A stretch of 64,000 nt of DNA from Vesta saturnalis (GCA_036346205.1 JARFJB010001594.1:3209501-3273500); one strand, 5' to 3'; positions 11,725 to 21,989 are shown, numbered from the stretch's first letter. The notes: generated by a model not told the origin, from the letters alone. Translations and numbers: made by a program.

Positions 11725-12365
11725 CTTTAATTGATCACAGACACAAATCATTAACATACGCAGTTTAACATCAAAAGGGTGACATTTATAGATTACAACT
11801 AACACCCGAAAGAAAGGACAAATTAGCGTTGGCTGAAACACACACGGAAGAATTATTTTAAAGACAAACTGTTTACAATCGAGATTTAATTAACCCTATC
11901 GATCTGGCTCCGTCGACACTCTTTTAACTACCTTTACCTCGATTTCAAAAGTAGCTCCTGAACTCAACCCCCATTTTCAAAAGTAATAAAAAGAAAAAAT
12001 TATTATGTTGGAACAGTTATTAAACGACATCTTAATTTTAAAAATATGCATTCGTCCGTAACAAACCGTACATTCAGGTCTCGAGTTTTCAAGTACCAAA
12101 CAAAGGCGTCTTTGTGTGTACCGAAGTAATTAATTACTAACTAGTGACATTTTAACATCAAGAAAGTGCGCATAAGAATTTCCAATGATTCGTTACGCCC
12201 CTTCAATAAAGGCAGTTCGAGCGAACATCTGTTTCTATCCTAAGATGTGTTTTTCCAACCCTTACTCAGATATCAATTACGTAAAATACAGAGAATAAAA
12301 TATCCAGAAAACATTATCAAATTACGACTTAATGTATAAAAAATATATCAAACCCCGTTAACTCT
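11448..12365 (-). repeat. Repeat family R1, copy II (inverse), inside TIR element
   Basis: Inverse of 8150-9100, from the (GTGTAGAGGTGGG) segment at 11448 to GTTAACGGGGTTTGATAT at 12365, including the (TA)n tract. It is carried inside the element that itself inserted into R1 copy I, so two R1 pieces face each other about 2.4 kb apart. The right limit coincides with the inner edge of the element's terminal repeat. It lacks the third (C) part of R1. Confidence 0.8.
11679..11723. repeat. (TA)n microsatellite
   Basis: About 45 bp of TA inside the inverse R1 copy, at the place equivalent to 8834-8908. Confidence 0.95.
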
Positions 12366-12440
12366 TCTAGGAACTAGAACTCTAATCAGAACTATTGGAA
12401 CTCTTTGTCGGTGTGTTAACTTCACACGCCCGTAGAATTG

Positions 12441-13346
12441 TTTGCCTGCGAACTAATTTCTCTTTATATGTAATTTATTGCAATTTGACTTATGTATTTT
12501 GTGCTTTAGTAGTCACTAAACAATTGTGTACGTGTAAATTCATTGTCTATTTTCTTTTGTCCTTGCCTTTACCGTATTATCACCTGTGCAATTTTACTGT
12601 TGTTGTATTTTATATGTACCGTAATTTGCTTTTTTGTTTTATGTGCTTATTTACTTAAGGATCGGCATGATTGGTTTTAGAGGACCACATGTTTGGTATT
12701 ACAATTTTATTCTAATTTATTGATGACGCAATTGTGTGCGACTACATGAGTTTTTATTGTATTTATGTATAACTAAACTAAACTTTTTATTTATTTTTCT
12801 ATTAATGTTATAATTTTGTACGCACTTTAACCCGATGTAATGGTGTTTTGTTATATATTTAACCCTTTCATTGTTTTTTTTGTGTTATTTGGTTTATTAA
12901 TGTACTTGTGCAATTACTTATTTTTGAATAAAGTGAGTTTTATTGGTGGTTCTTTCCCGCAATTGTATATTAACGGGCTGAACCAACATTGCGCAAACCT
13001 CGTTAATTTTAATTTCAGTAGTTTCATTGATTACCTCCCCTCGTCATGCAACACTTACCTCATCCAGCCTAGCTTATTTAAATAGCACAGCGTACCTACC
13101 ACTAGACGGCCACTTCGTTTGATCAGATTTGAGGTTTGCGAGTAATTAAATATCAGACTTGCAAATGAATTTTAATCTTTTAACTATTGTCAGGAAAGTC
13201 GCATGTAAGGCAAGTAATTAATTTGAGTAATAGTGACATTAGTGTCAGTATAGTCCAGATAAATCACTTACCGATTGTTTTGTTCTTGAATTTGCATCCT
13301 TGCAAATAAGTTCAAATTTACACTTTTCAAGATAGGGTACCTGGGG
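12441..13346 (+). repeat. Repeat family R1, copy I, right part
   Basis: Continuation of R1 after the 3.05-kb insertion. Landmarks are TTTGCCTGCGAACTAATTTCTC, TGTATTTTGTGCTTTAGTAG, CACATGTTTGGTATTACAA, GTAATGGTGTTTTGTTATATAT, AATTACTTATTTTTGAATAAAGTG and GATAGGGTACCTGGGGGACAC. The same series is found at 52320-53010 and, inverted, at 57605-58210. Open stretches here (12395-12658, 12840-13085) are T-rich and hydrophobic. The second one is also open in the copy at 52714 but frameshifted in the inverse copy, so I do not call it a gene. Confidence 0.75.
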
Positions 13347-13400
13347 GACACTACAAGGTTTCATAAAATTGGTGACATTTACATTATTATTATTATTATT

Positions 13401-13684
13401 CAATTGCTATCAAAACGTATAAAGTTGGTACAATTTTCATTTAAATACACGATTTACAACCATAAGATCAGTATTTATAATATCGAAACCATTTAAATAA
13501 CGGTTAAAATTGTTTTTAAACTCTCTTAAATATTTGAAATCATTTTTAAACCGCGGAAAATTATAAGCGATTTTAAACTTTTTGGGAGATATTCGCTTCC
13601 CGTGACTGATATACCATTCTGTTTATCGTATCGTGGATGTCAAAATGGACGAAAGATCAGGTAAAATTTAAGTGTCTGTATTAA
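13401..13684 (+). repeat. Repeat R4, right copy
   Basis: Direct counterpart of 7695-7964, located immediately beyond the right end of R1 copy I. It shares AAACACGATTTACA-type, AACCGCGGAAAAT and GTGGATGTCAAAATGGA landmarks with the left copy. The flanking sequences on the far sides differ. Confidence 0.75.
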
Positions 13685-13689
13685 AAGCA

Positions 13690-14120
13690 TTTCGTTTTAT
13701 TGTTAATATATTATCATTATGTTATTTTTTTATTTTAGTATTTTGTTTATTTAAACTACGTAGATAACAAAATTTGTAGCGTGAGGTTTGTATTAAATTA
13801 GGGTATAATTAATTGTTCAATAAAATGAAAGCAAGTACGTTCCTTAATTAAAAACGAAAGAAAATTATATCAGGTACAAATAATGAATGCTTCCACACCT
13901 TAAAAATTTAAATACCTTGTCAACCTACGCTAATCTATATTTATAGAAATCAATAGATAACTTTAGACGGCGCTCTAGACGTATTAAAATGAAATGTTAA
14001 TTAATTTCACATTTGCCGTAATTTGCCATAAAAATATTCAAGTCTGCGATAATCAATTCCACACACGCTATTTAACATACAACTCTTTCTTTTTTCTGTA
14101 ATAATTACAATACGGCATAA
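13690..14120. other. AT-rich spacer, no supported gene
   Basis: No open reading frame of interest, repeat end or RNA gene was recognised here. Confidence 0.5.
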
Positions 14121-14124
14121 TTAA

Positions 14125-14377
14125 AATATCTGATGTGGAACAACACACTACCTTCCAACCTACAACATGAAAATTAAAAGAAATGAAACAATTTTAATAA
14201 CAATTTTTTTGAGATAATTATTCAACCACTTGTATAATAAATTAATTGTTAAAATAAGCAACATTGTAAAAGCAATAATCTACGTCAAACAGACGTTTAA
14301 AACTTCTGTGAAATAGAAGGCAATCGACATTTAGGTACTAACTTAAAAAAAATTCCAAAGCCGCCCGCTTCTATAAA
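14125..14377 (+). repeat. Repeat R2, copy c
   Basis: The longest R2 copy, starting ATGTGGAACAACACACTACC and running through AAAATAAGCAACATTGTAAAA and CAAACAGACGTTTAAAACTTC to CCGCCCGCTTCTATA. The inverse copy at 32213-32440 shares the outer part as well (GGTTGGAAGGTGGCTGTTGTTCCACA). Confidence 0.65.
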
Positions 14378-14393
14378 TATCGGTAATACCTCT

Positions 14394-14412
14394 GGTGTGA
14401 AAAGAGCGGCCA
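14394..14412 (+). repeat. Direct repeat R3, left copy
   Basis: GGTGTGAAAAGAGCGGCCA, identical to 15080-15098. Weaker similarity (TTTCCGA.GAT..CCGAAGT) continues downstream of both, so this is a short segmental duplication bracketing the LINE fragment rather than a clean target duplication. Confidence 0.7.
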
Positions 14413-14603
14413 GATTTTCCGATGATTGCCGAAGTCACAGTAACGTATAAATGAAGTAATCTGTAGCCCACGCATACTATCAAGATGACAATTTCAGATT
14501 ATATTACTATCTAATTAATAATAAAGATAAAAATAATAATTGATGGAGCTGCCTGAAAATTGAGACCAACCGATTTTCATTTTCAGAATATATTACGATC
14601 TAA

Positions 14604-15080
14604 TTTTTTTTTTGTTTAATGCCCCTCAACTGCAGAGGTCATTTGCGCTTTACCTTTTCTTGTTTCTTTGTTTTTTTTCCCAGCTGTCCAGGTTGTTTTC
14701 TATGTATTTCTTTTATTGAACTTTATATTTTGTCGTACAAGTTTAGTGCCTTTAGCCACTGTATAGTTTCATGTTACAGTTAGTTTATTTACATTAGTGT
14801 TTCTTAGTGTAGCATACTCTAGATGCAGATTATATGTTCTATTTTGATGAGCTATCATCAGTTTCCATTTTGTGATGCTAGTTTTTACATATTTTAGATG
14901 AGCGTTGCTTCTGTCCCAATTCTTTTGCCACAAACTTTTTATTTTGGTTTTCAGAAATTTTGCTAGGTTTCGGTATGATGCTATATCAGCTATACGTTGT
15001 GTTAAGTTGATGGCTGCTAAATGGGCAGCTGTATCTGCTCTCTGGTTACCAATGATTTTAACATGTCCCAGTATCCACCG
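14604..15080 (-). pseudogene. LINE 3' fragment with RNase H domain and A-tail
   Basis: Read on the minus strand, the fragment begins at 15078 with WILGHVKIIGNQRADTAAHL, the conserved C-terminal RNase H motif of I/Jockey-type non-LTR retrotransposons (W-x-x-GH-x3-GN-x2-AD). It continues through AINLTQRIADIASYRNL and WQKNWD before decaying. It ends in a run of ten A residues on the minus strand (T run at 14604-14613), a plausible 3' tail. The element is 5'-truncated inside RNase H, which is usual for LINE insertions. No reverse transcriptase remains. The open stretch on the plus strand at 14905-15105 is only a shadow. Confidence 0.75.
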
Positions 15081-15098
15081 GTGTGAAAAGAGCGGCCA
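15080..15098 (+). repeat. Direct repeat R3, right copy
   Basis: GGTGTGAAAAGAGCGGCCA directly at the 5'-truncated edge of the LINE fragment; identical to 14394-14412. Confidence 0.7.
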
Positions 15099-15249
15099 AT
15101 ATTAACAGCTAAAATTTCCGAAGATATCCGAAGTGAAATAGACCATTATATACCTATTTTTCTATTACTGTTCCTTTTCGTAATAAAGATTTAAGCAATT
15201 ATAATTCCAAATAAATTGAATACGCGCCTAAAAACAGACACAATCTGAT

Positions 15250-15618
15250 AAAGGGGTTGCAAAAGTAACCCCTTTTTCATATCTCAAAAACGGCACATAC
15301 TATCACGATTAAATTTTCGTATTAGTATGATAATAATCTTATAACGATTAACCAATAAAAATATCCAGGTGCACTGTCGTCCGAGGGGTAGAAGAAACCA
15401 CCCCTTTACCATATCTCGAAATCGACACATACTATCACAATCAAATTTTCGTATTAGGTTGAAAATAATCTTAACACAATTAACCAATAAAAATATCCAG
15501 ATTTACTGCCGTCCAAGGGGTAAAAAAACCACCCCTTTACCATATCTCGGAAACGACGCATACTATCAATCAAATGTTCGTATTAGGTTAATAATTCTTA
15601 GAATGATTAAGCAATAAA
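15250..15618 (+). repeat. Tandem repeat, three ~130-bp units
   Basis: ACCCCTTT(T/A)(T/C)CATATCTC starts at about 15268, 15400 and 15530, giving periods of 132 and 130. Each unit continues CATACTATCA...ATTTTCGTATTAG...TTAACCAATAAAAATATCCAG. The block GTCC(G/A)AGGGGTA...ACCACCCC makes a short inverted repeat in each unit. The open stretches across it on both strands (15284-15617) are by-products of the repeat. Confidence 0.8.
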
Positions 15619-15619
15619 A

Positions 15620-16868
15620 TGTAAATGCAAATAAATAAAGGTAATGAAAATAACTTGCACCGGGGCGGCGAACGCATCGTGGTTATCCTGGCGAAGTGGG
15701 TAGAAGGTATGTCTAATAATTTAAATTTAGGTTTTGTTAAATTGTTTGATGTTTTAATTAGTAATTTTTTTTATCGCTATCCTTTTTTAGTGAAGCTCAA
15801 ATCATGTATGGTGTTTGTTTGTTACTTATAATTAATCTTAATCATAAAATTAATCCTTTTCATTTGTAAAAGGATACATACCTTTTTTTTTGCAAATCTC
15901 GCAAGTTAGTTATTGCTATTTTACAGCAACAAATTTCCGCCTGACATTTGTTCGTTTTCTTTTACGCAATAAGTTTTGGGGGGAGGGGGCAGCTTTATGT
16001 TAAACGGGCCCCACCCACTCCATTTCTTATTTACTGCTGTTCGTCTTGAGCAACAAAATTTTGAATACCGTAACAAATTAGCACTACATTTTTTAATAAG
16101 TCAAATTTTTTTCTGTTGGTGAGGGAGTCCATGCAAAAAAGCAGTGTCTGAATATCTTGTCAGACACTGCTGTTTGCCCAAAACAGCAAAAGGCAGCAAT
16201 AAGTTCTTTTGTCACATACTGCTATTTTCCTGATACAACACCTGCTATTTTTTACCAGACGATGTCAGCGGCTACGAAAACAAACAAGTCTTAACCTCTA
16301 TAATACTTCAGTCTATTCGATATCCCCGAATGATAAGTTTGTATTTAACCGTCTTAGACTTGTTCATTTTCGGTTTTACATAGCAAGTGGCGACTATTAT
16401 TAGTATTTATTTATTGTGTATAGAATGTTTTCCTCAAGAGGAAAAATTCTAGTTTCCTTGAAACATTTATCATAATTGAGGACACGGTTCCGTCTTTTAG
16501 AACCTAACCACGCTTTTTTTAAGGAATATAATATAGAAATTTTGTCCTGTTTTTGTTTTAAATTTGACTTCGTTTTAGTTTCAATTGATTAACGCTTGTG
16601 TTTTAAAATGTAACGTCCAACTACTCTTTATTTGTAATACAAGGTGACCAAGATGAGGGCCCTATGGAAATGGTAAAAGATACCAAGTCTGTTAAACGGG
16701 GAAAGTAGTAGGCCATCCAATGGCCTCTTTGAGAACGATTTTATATTCAATCTTTTTTGGTTTTTTAGATATGTATTTTCGGAAAACTAAAACAAAACAT
16801 TGCAGTTTCTAAAATTTGGCGTAAAATTTCTTTATTTCTGGGAATTTTCAAGATCTGTAAAAACATTT
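15620..16868. other. Spacer without supported gene; two small hairpins
   Basis: No coding region is supported. A stem of 11 bp occurs at 16141-16151/16160-16170 (GCAGTGTCTGA/TCAGACACTGC), directly followed by a second stem GCTGTTT/AAACAGC (16169-16175/16181-16187). A possible decayed transposon end, TACAAGGTGACC, lies near 16640. Confidence 0.5.
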
Positions 16869-16872
16869 TTAA

Positions 16873-18936
16873 CCACTTAGCATCCAGTTCCGTAATATTA
16901 CGGGCCTCAGTATATAAGTCAAAAATCCACTTACGTAATATTACGGACTGGAAAATTTTCGGTTGCCTCATCTTACTTCACCACGTACTAAGTCGTAGCG
17001 TACGTACAGCAGTGACTGAAGCTACATATAATCTCTTTCCCGCCTGGTAATTTTCGAAGTGGGTTTGCGAGGAAAAAAGCGACACGGCGACCTAGTTTGA
17101 GTAAATTGCTCATGAAGTATAGTTGCCACGCTGTTTGTTTTGTACTTTTATCAATGTAAACACACTGAAAGGAGTTGTTATCATCGATATAAAACCATTG
17201 AAAGTGTATAATAAAATGAGTTCTGAAGAATCTGATACTGACAATTGGTTGGAGGAAGAATATGAAGGCGACTCTGACGAATCTTCATCCTCTAATGATA
17301 AAATTAGTAGTGAGTCGTCTGATTCAGAAAATGATGTTGACATGAGTTCAGCAAGGACGTGGTATCGTATAAGTACTACTGATCCACATCATGAGCCCCC
17401 AGATTTAATTTTTCTGCTACTAGTTCACTAAATGTAGATAAAGATGCAACAAAAGACATTATGAAATTTATCAAGTTGTTTTTCGATGATGCATTTTTTG
17501 AAATGGTTGTAAGTGAAACAAATAGGAATGATGAATCACACACCAATAACTTGGATTCCTACTAATAAGAACGAAATATTTTTGTTTATTTCAGTAAATT
17601 CTTTGATGTCACTTATAAAGAAACCGAAGTACCAAGATTACTGGTCGAAACGAAACATCATCGAGACACCCATTTTCCCGAGGATTATAACAAGAAAACG
17701 TTTTTATAACGAGGCCAATTTTGGCCCACAAACTCATCCTGCTCCAAAACTACATAAAATCTGACCAGTTTTGGAATTACTACAAAGAATTATATACACC
17801 AGATCGAGATGTAACAATAGATGAAAGCTTACTTATGTTCAAAGGACGTCTCGGGTGGAAGCAATACATTCCACTGAAACATGCCAGATTTCGTATAAAA
17901 TCATATTTGTTATGCGAGTCCAAATCAGGTTACATATGGTCAATGATAGTGTACACTGGAAAAGGAACTTCTTTCGATAATGAGTGTTGAGGTCATCCGA
18001 TTTCCACTCAAATAGTGCTGTCACTGATGAAACCATTGTTGGACAAAGGCTACTGTCTCACTACTGACAATTTTTACACCAGTCCATTCTTGGCTGATAT
18101 TTTATTACGTCATAAAGCAGACACTCATGGAACCGTCAAACCCAAACGAAAAGAAATGTCTATAGAGCTGCAGAAAACAAAACTAAAACCGGGAGAGGTT
18201 GTGGCCTATCAACGGGGTAAAGTAATGGTAATGAAGTGTCGAGATAAGAAAGATGTTTGCCTTTTGTCTACGGTTCATACATGTGATATGGTTGACTGTA
18301 CTGGAAAACACAACCGTGAAACCAAAAGAAAACCTGCTGTAGTTACTGATTATAATGACACAATTGGTAGTGTGGATCGAGTAGACCAACACCTAGCAGA
18401 CTATCCAATAATCAGAAAACGTGGTAAGCGTTATTACAAAAAAAATTTTTTCCACCTTGTCGAGTTTGCTTTATGGGACTCATACGTTTTATATAAGAAG
18501 TGTAAGGGAAAATTATCACACTTGGAATATCGAATAGAATTTATAGAAAAAAATATTGAAACTTGTGGAAAAGAACTGGTAAATCGGCAAGGTCATAGAA
18601 GATCGGCTGCGAATCCCTTACGAGTAGTGGAACGCCATTTTCCTGATTATGTGCCTGCAACAGCAAAGAAATCAAACGCCACTCGCATGTGTATTGTGTG
18701 CTCAAAAAAGCTCAACAACAAAGATAAAAAGATGCGGCGAGAGTCAAGATACCAGTATTCAGTCTGTGACGTTGGACTGTGTGTTGCGCCATGTTTTCGT
18801 TTATATCAAGCCATAGTCGACTTTTGGGTAGAATAAATTTTTTTAGAAACCGGTAATATTGCGGAACTGGACTTGTTACTATTTTTACTAAAGATTCTTT
18901 GGCCACATTTTGCTTTTTAATTGTGATCTTAAGTGG
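16873..18936 (+). mobile_element. piggyBac-type element, copy 2
   Basis: A TTAA at 16869-16872 precedes CCACTTAGCATCCAGTTCCG. On the far side GATCTTAAGTGG ends at 18936, followed by TCAA, which could be a mutated TTAA; it matches the inverse of the left end at about 10 of 12 positions. Better preserved are the subterminal inverted motifs: CCAGTTCCGTAATATTACGG at 16884-16903 on the left and CCGGTAATATTGCGGAACTGG at about 18849-18869 on the right. A further CGTAATATTACGG occurs near 16934. The gene lies between them. Right end is less certain than left. Confidence 0.65.
17216..18836 (+). pseudogene. piggyBac-type transposase, nearly intact C-terminal half
   Basis: It starts at ATG 17216 (MSSEESDTDNWLEEEY) with the acidic N-terminus usual for the family. 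Frame is lost near 17400. Family motifs reappear at 17590-17700 (MSLIKKPKYQDYWS, IFPRIITRKRF). From 17721 the DDE domain is open: VTIDESLLMFKGR holds the first catalytic Asp, LTTDNFYTS the second and DYNDTIGSVDRVDQ the third. The C-terminal cysteine-rich zinc ribbon (CIVCSKKL...CDVGLCVAPCF) ends at the natural stop at 18836. The only lesion after 17721 is a TGA at 17988-17990 (DNEC-stop-GHPIS). Several lesions in the first third make it inactive. It resembles the PGBD4 group of domesticated genes in domain order. Confidence 0.9.
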
Positions 18937-18939
18937 TCA

Positions 18940-19350
18940 AAGCAATTTTTTACGTAGAATCCGCCCATTTTGCAAGATTTTATGTGCAACGTTTCGTTTT
19001 TTTTTTAATACGGACTTGGATATTTTATTACAGATTTTAGAAGCCTCTGATGCCCCAAAACCAATGACTTATCGAACTTATTAAAAAAAATGTTTTTTTA
19101 CCTATTAAGTTCTTATCAAAAATCTATTTCATGTCTTTTTCTAACACAATGCGTTCTTATTTAAAGTGCGAAACGTTATAAACAAACTTCTATAAGGTAG
19201 GTGAATTAATTCTACGTTAAACGTTGAATAATAATAATTAATAAATAAAAGGCAACAGATAGACTTAAGGAACCGAACGAACATTACATTTTACTTTGAT
19301 TTTGCGCTTTAATTCAAGTTTTCAGTATTCTATACAATTTTTACGTAACA
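18940..19350. other. Spacer, no supported gene
   Basis: AT-rich sequence. A short open stretch (18899-19084) shows no domain. Confidence 0.5.
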
Positions 19351-19351
19351 A

Positions 19352-19866
19352 GTGTCTATTAATGATTGAAGCTGACGTCATGTTAAATCTAGGAAATTTC
19401 TTTGCTTAGTATTTGCAACACAGATTTATATTGTAAAATCAATCGGTTTCTACCTTTTTTGCTATAATCACACGTGTCTATTTTTCATTACCTTTAATTA
19501 TAATTCCGTTTATTCTTCATTCCTGTATTAATTTTTCGTTATATTCACAGTCAGTTATTTTCATAACTCCTAAAATAAGTTTTTAAAATTTGCGTAAGTA
19601 ATATTTGATATAAACTTTCAGGTTATGTTTAAAAATACCATGCATTTCAGATTTGATTAACGATTTTGCAATGGCGTTTAACTCTGAGCAAGACGCCTTC
19701 ATCTTAATTTAAATTTTAACAAACAATGATTATAATTACATCGAAGGTGATTAACTGATTACCCCATGGGACGCTAATGTCAATCGTTGCGACCGAAATG
19801 AAGTGTAGTGGTACCAACCTAACCAAAATTTGCTACATGACGTCAGCTTCAGTCATTAATAGACAC
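19352..19866. mobile_element. MITE, ~515 bp, 32-bp terminal inverted repeats
   Basis: GTGTCTATTAATGATTGAAG followed by CTGACGTCATGT (19352-19383) is repeated in inverse at 19835-19866 with one mismatch in 32. Both arms contain TGACGTCA, a CRE/bZIP-like palindrome. The interior is noncoding. I could not identify a clear target duplication (flanks GTAACAA and CCGTTATTA). Class unknown. Confidence 0.75.
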
Positions 19867-19982
19867 CCGTTATTAGGAAAAACACAGGGCATAGATTAGA
19901 AATTTTAAACTATTATGTTCTAATTTTAGTAATTCTAATTACATATTTTTTTTAAGAACTGGAATCTGGTGCAGGCCCTTTA

Positions 19983-21943
19983 ATGCTAACAGAGCCCTGT
20001 TGCGTACCTCACCGTAGTGGCAATGCTAACGACTTCATTACTGGACAATATCTAGAATCTGTTACAGGCCCTGCATTGCTACCAGAGCTCTGTAACCTAA
20101 ATCATGACTCCATCATTGGGCAAAACCTAGGATCTGGTGCAAGCCCTTCAATACAAACAAAGTCCTTTAACGTTAATTATAACGACAATGATAACGATTC
20201 CAGTACTGGATTTTCAGATAATTCTATTGAACATAGAAATTATGAGCCTGGAAGTGAATCCACATCGGACAGTGATGTAAAAGAAGAGAATAGCATGTCC
20301 GCTCGTGTTTCAATTCAGAAAATAGACAGTCAACCAACATCTGTCAAAAAGAAGAGGTTAAGAAAACAATCAGAAAGAATGATCAGGAACAAGACAAGAC
20401 ACGAAATAAAAAGCCCTTGTAAATGTAAGAATGAATGCGTAAACAAAGTTAAAACAGAATGACAATTTGGACAGAATTTTGGCAAATGGATCATAATAGA
20501 AGGCAAGCTTGGCTCCATAGTCGAATCATTCAGGAATACAAAAAACAACGCAAGATAACAAAAGTTGCATCTAGTAAAAGAAATAAAACTTTGGTTTATA
20601 TGCTACCTATTGAAATGGGTCAATCGCAAGAAGTACGCAAAATATTTTTCTTAAGATTCTTGGCTGCAATGCAAAAAACGACGATGGCAAAGAATTCCAC
20701 TCCTGCTTCGATAACACCAAAGCTAGTTTAGCGTGGAAGTGAATCCACATCAAACAGTGATGCACAAGAAGAGAATAGCATTGTCCGCTCGTGTTTCAAT
20801 TCAGTAAATTGACAGTTAACCAACATCTGTCAAAAATAAGAGGTTAAGAAAACAATCAGAAAGAATTATCAGGGACAAGGCAAGGCACGAAATGAAAAGC
20901 CCTTGTAAATGTAAGAATGAATGCGTAAACAAAATTAAAGTAGAATGACAATTTGGACAGAATTTTGGCAAATGGATCATAATAGAAGGCAAGCTTGGCT
21001 GCATAGTCGAATCATTCAGAAAGACAAAAAAACAACGCAAGATAACAAAACCTGCAAATGTGATCATATTCTAATAAGGGAACATATTCAAACGTTCAAT
21101 CCTTACATTAGCCATTATCGAAGAAAATATGCTCCCAATCGTTTATATCTTCCGAGTGACATTACAACCAAGAGCATGTATTTGGATTGCAATAGTAAAT
21201 ATCCATCAAATACGATATCCTACCAAACATATCGTAAAGCGCTAAGTGAAATGAATATAAGCTTCACAAACCTTGGACATGAGGAATGCGACACGTGTAC
21301 GCAGCATGTTCATCATGCCAAGTCTCATAATACATTAGAAACGGAACCAAGACAGCAGCTGCTAGTTAAAGAGAATTCTAATACCACGGAAGTTGAGAGA
21401 GTTTTATTATCAAATGACGTATCTCTAAGAACCAAAAAGGCATCAACTATCAATCTTACATATCTTGCTACGACTTCTTCTAATTATCAGGAAACGTGTA
21501 CACAATGCAAGAAATGGTTAGAACATTCAGAAAATGCCAAAATTACCCGATCGGAGTATAGAAAAGGTCTAGCGAAGGGATCATTAAGAACAGAATCAGT
21601 TAGAAGTGTAGATTTGCAGAAATAAAAATAAAAATATATGTTTTATGGACGGAAGCACTTGCAGGTAGAAAAGAAGAAATTACATCTACATTTTATAGAG
21701 CCCTCCTCAACGCAAAATAAGAACTGGGTTTTATTTACGATGTTTTTTACGATGGTTAATCTACTTATTATAGCAAGTGACATTAGATTAAGTTTTTTGA
21801 AGCAGGGCCGATTCGGCACACCATGGGGTGGAATAAGCCATGAAAAACATAGCTTTCAAAATTTTATTACAGCTGTAGAAAACTCTAACGGGAAACACGA
21901 AATCTTAAAATGTGTTGCTGGAGGTACAAAAGCAAAACTTTAA
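19983..21943 (+). pseudogene. DUF7869-type putative transposase, broken and internally duplicated
   Basis: Remnant of a multicopy insect gene family that I associate with DUF7869. An acidic N-terminus leads to a basic stretch and a cysteine cluster (SPCKCKNECVNK) near 20420. The core reads NPYISHYRRKYAPNRLYLP near 21100, then SYQTYRKALSEMNISF and a CDTC pair near 21290. VLWTEALAGRKEEITSTFYR (21640-21700) and QNKNW (21716-21730) correspond to the C-terminal acidic region, which in relatives includes an Asp-Asn-Cys-x-x-QNKN motif. About 70 residues are missing between VDLQK (21622) and VLWTEA. Frameshifts lie near 20460, 21050, 21640 and 21710. Function is not established; a DDE-like role is inference. 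Confidence 0.65.
20250..21051 (+). repeat. Direct duplication within the DUF7869-type gene
   Basis: The segment GGAAGTGAATCCACATC...CAAGATAACAAAA at 20250-20565 recurs at 20735-21051, offset 485 bp, with roughly 90-95% identity. The first copy is followed by the block KIFFLRFLAAM expected next in the family; the second is joined to the later HIQTFNPYISHY block. The copies therefore represent one ancestral exon-like segment present twice. Confidence 0.85.
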
Positions 21944-21989
21944 AAAATCAAAATAGACCTCTGATTTGCGAAATTTCGGTCGATAGAAG

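Larger units (their letters stand above)
9381..12431. mobile_element. Nonautonomous TIR element with 9-bp target duplication
   Basis: The left end GGGCGTGTGAAGTT...CCGACAAAGAGTTCCAATAG at 9381 is matched by the inverse ...TCTTTGTCGGTGTGTTAACTTCACACGCCC ending at 12431; similarity extends about 60 bp inward. Both sides are flanked by the 9-bp GTAGAATTG (9372-9380 and 12432-12440). The paralogous R1 copy at 52310-52330 reads straight through (TTTAGAATTGTTTGTCTACG) with no insertion, so both ends are confirmed. The motif GAGTTCCAATAGTTCT occurs at 9408 and 9924 and inverted at 12388. There is no transposase. The contents are two R2 repeats, an internal hairpin (9963-10087) and an inverse piece of R1 (11448-12365). 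A 9-bp duplication suggests a Mutator-like class. Confidence 0.85.

Noticed and set aside
12840..13085. Hydrophobic small open frame in R1, also open in the copy starting at 52714.
   Set aside because: The inverse copy near 57820-57700 has lost the ATG and is frameshifted; composition is simply T-rich, so shared ancestry of the repeat explains the similarity.
15284..15617. Overlapping frames on both strands.
   Set aside because: They follow the 130-bp tandem repeat and have no domain.
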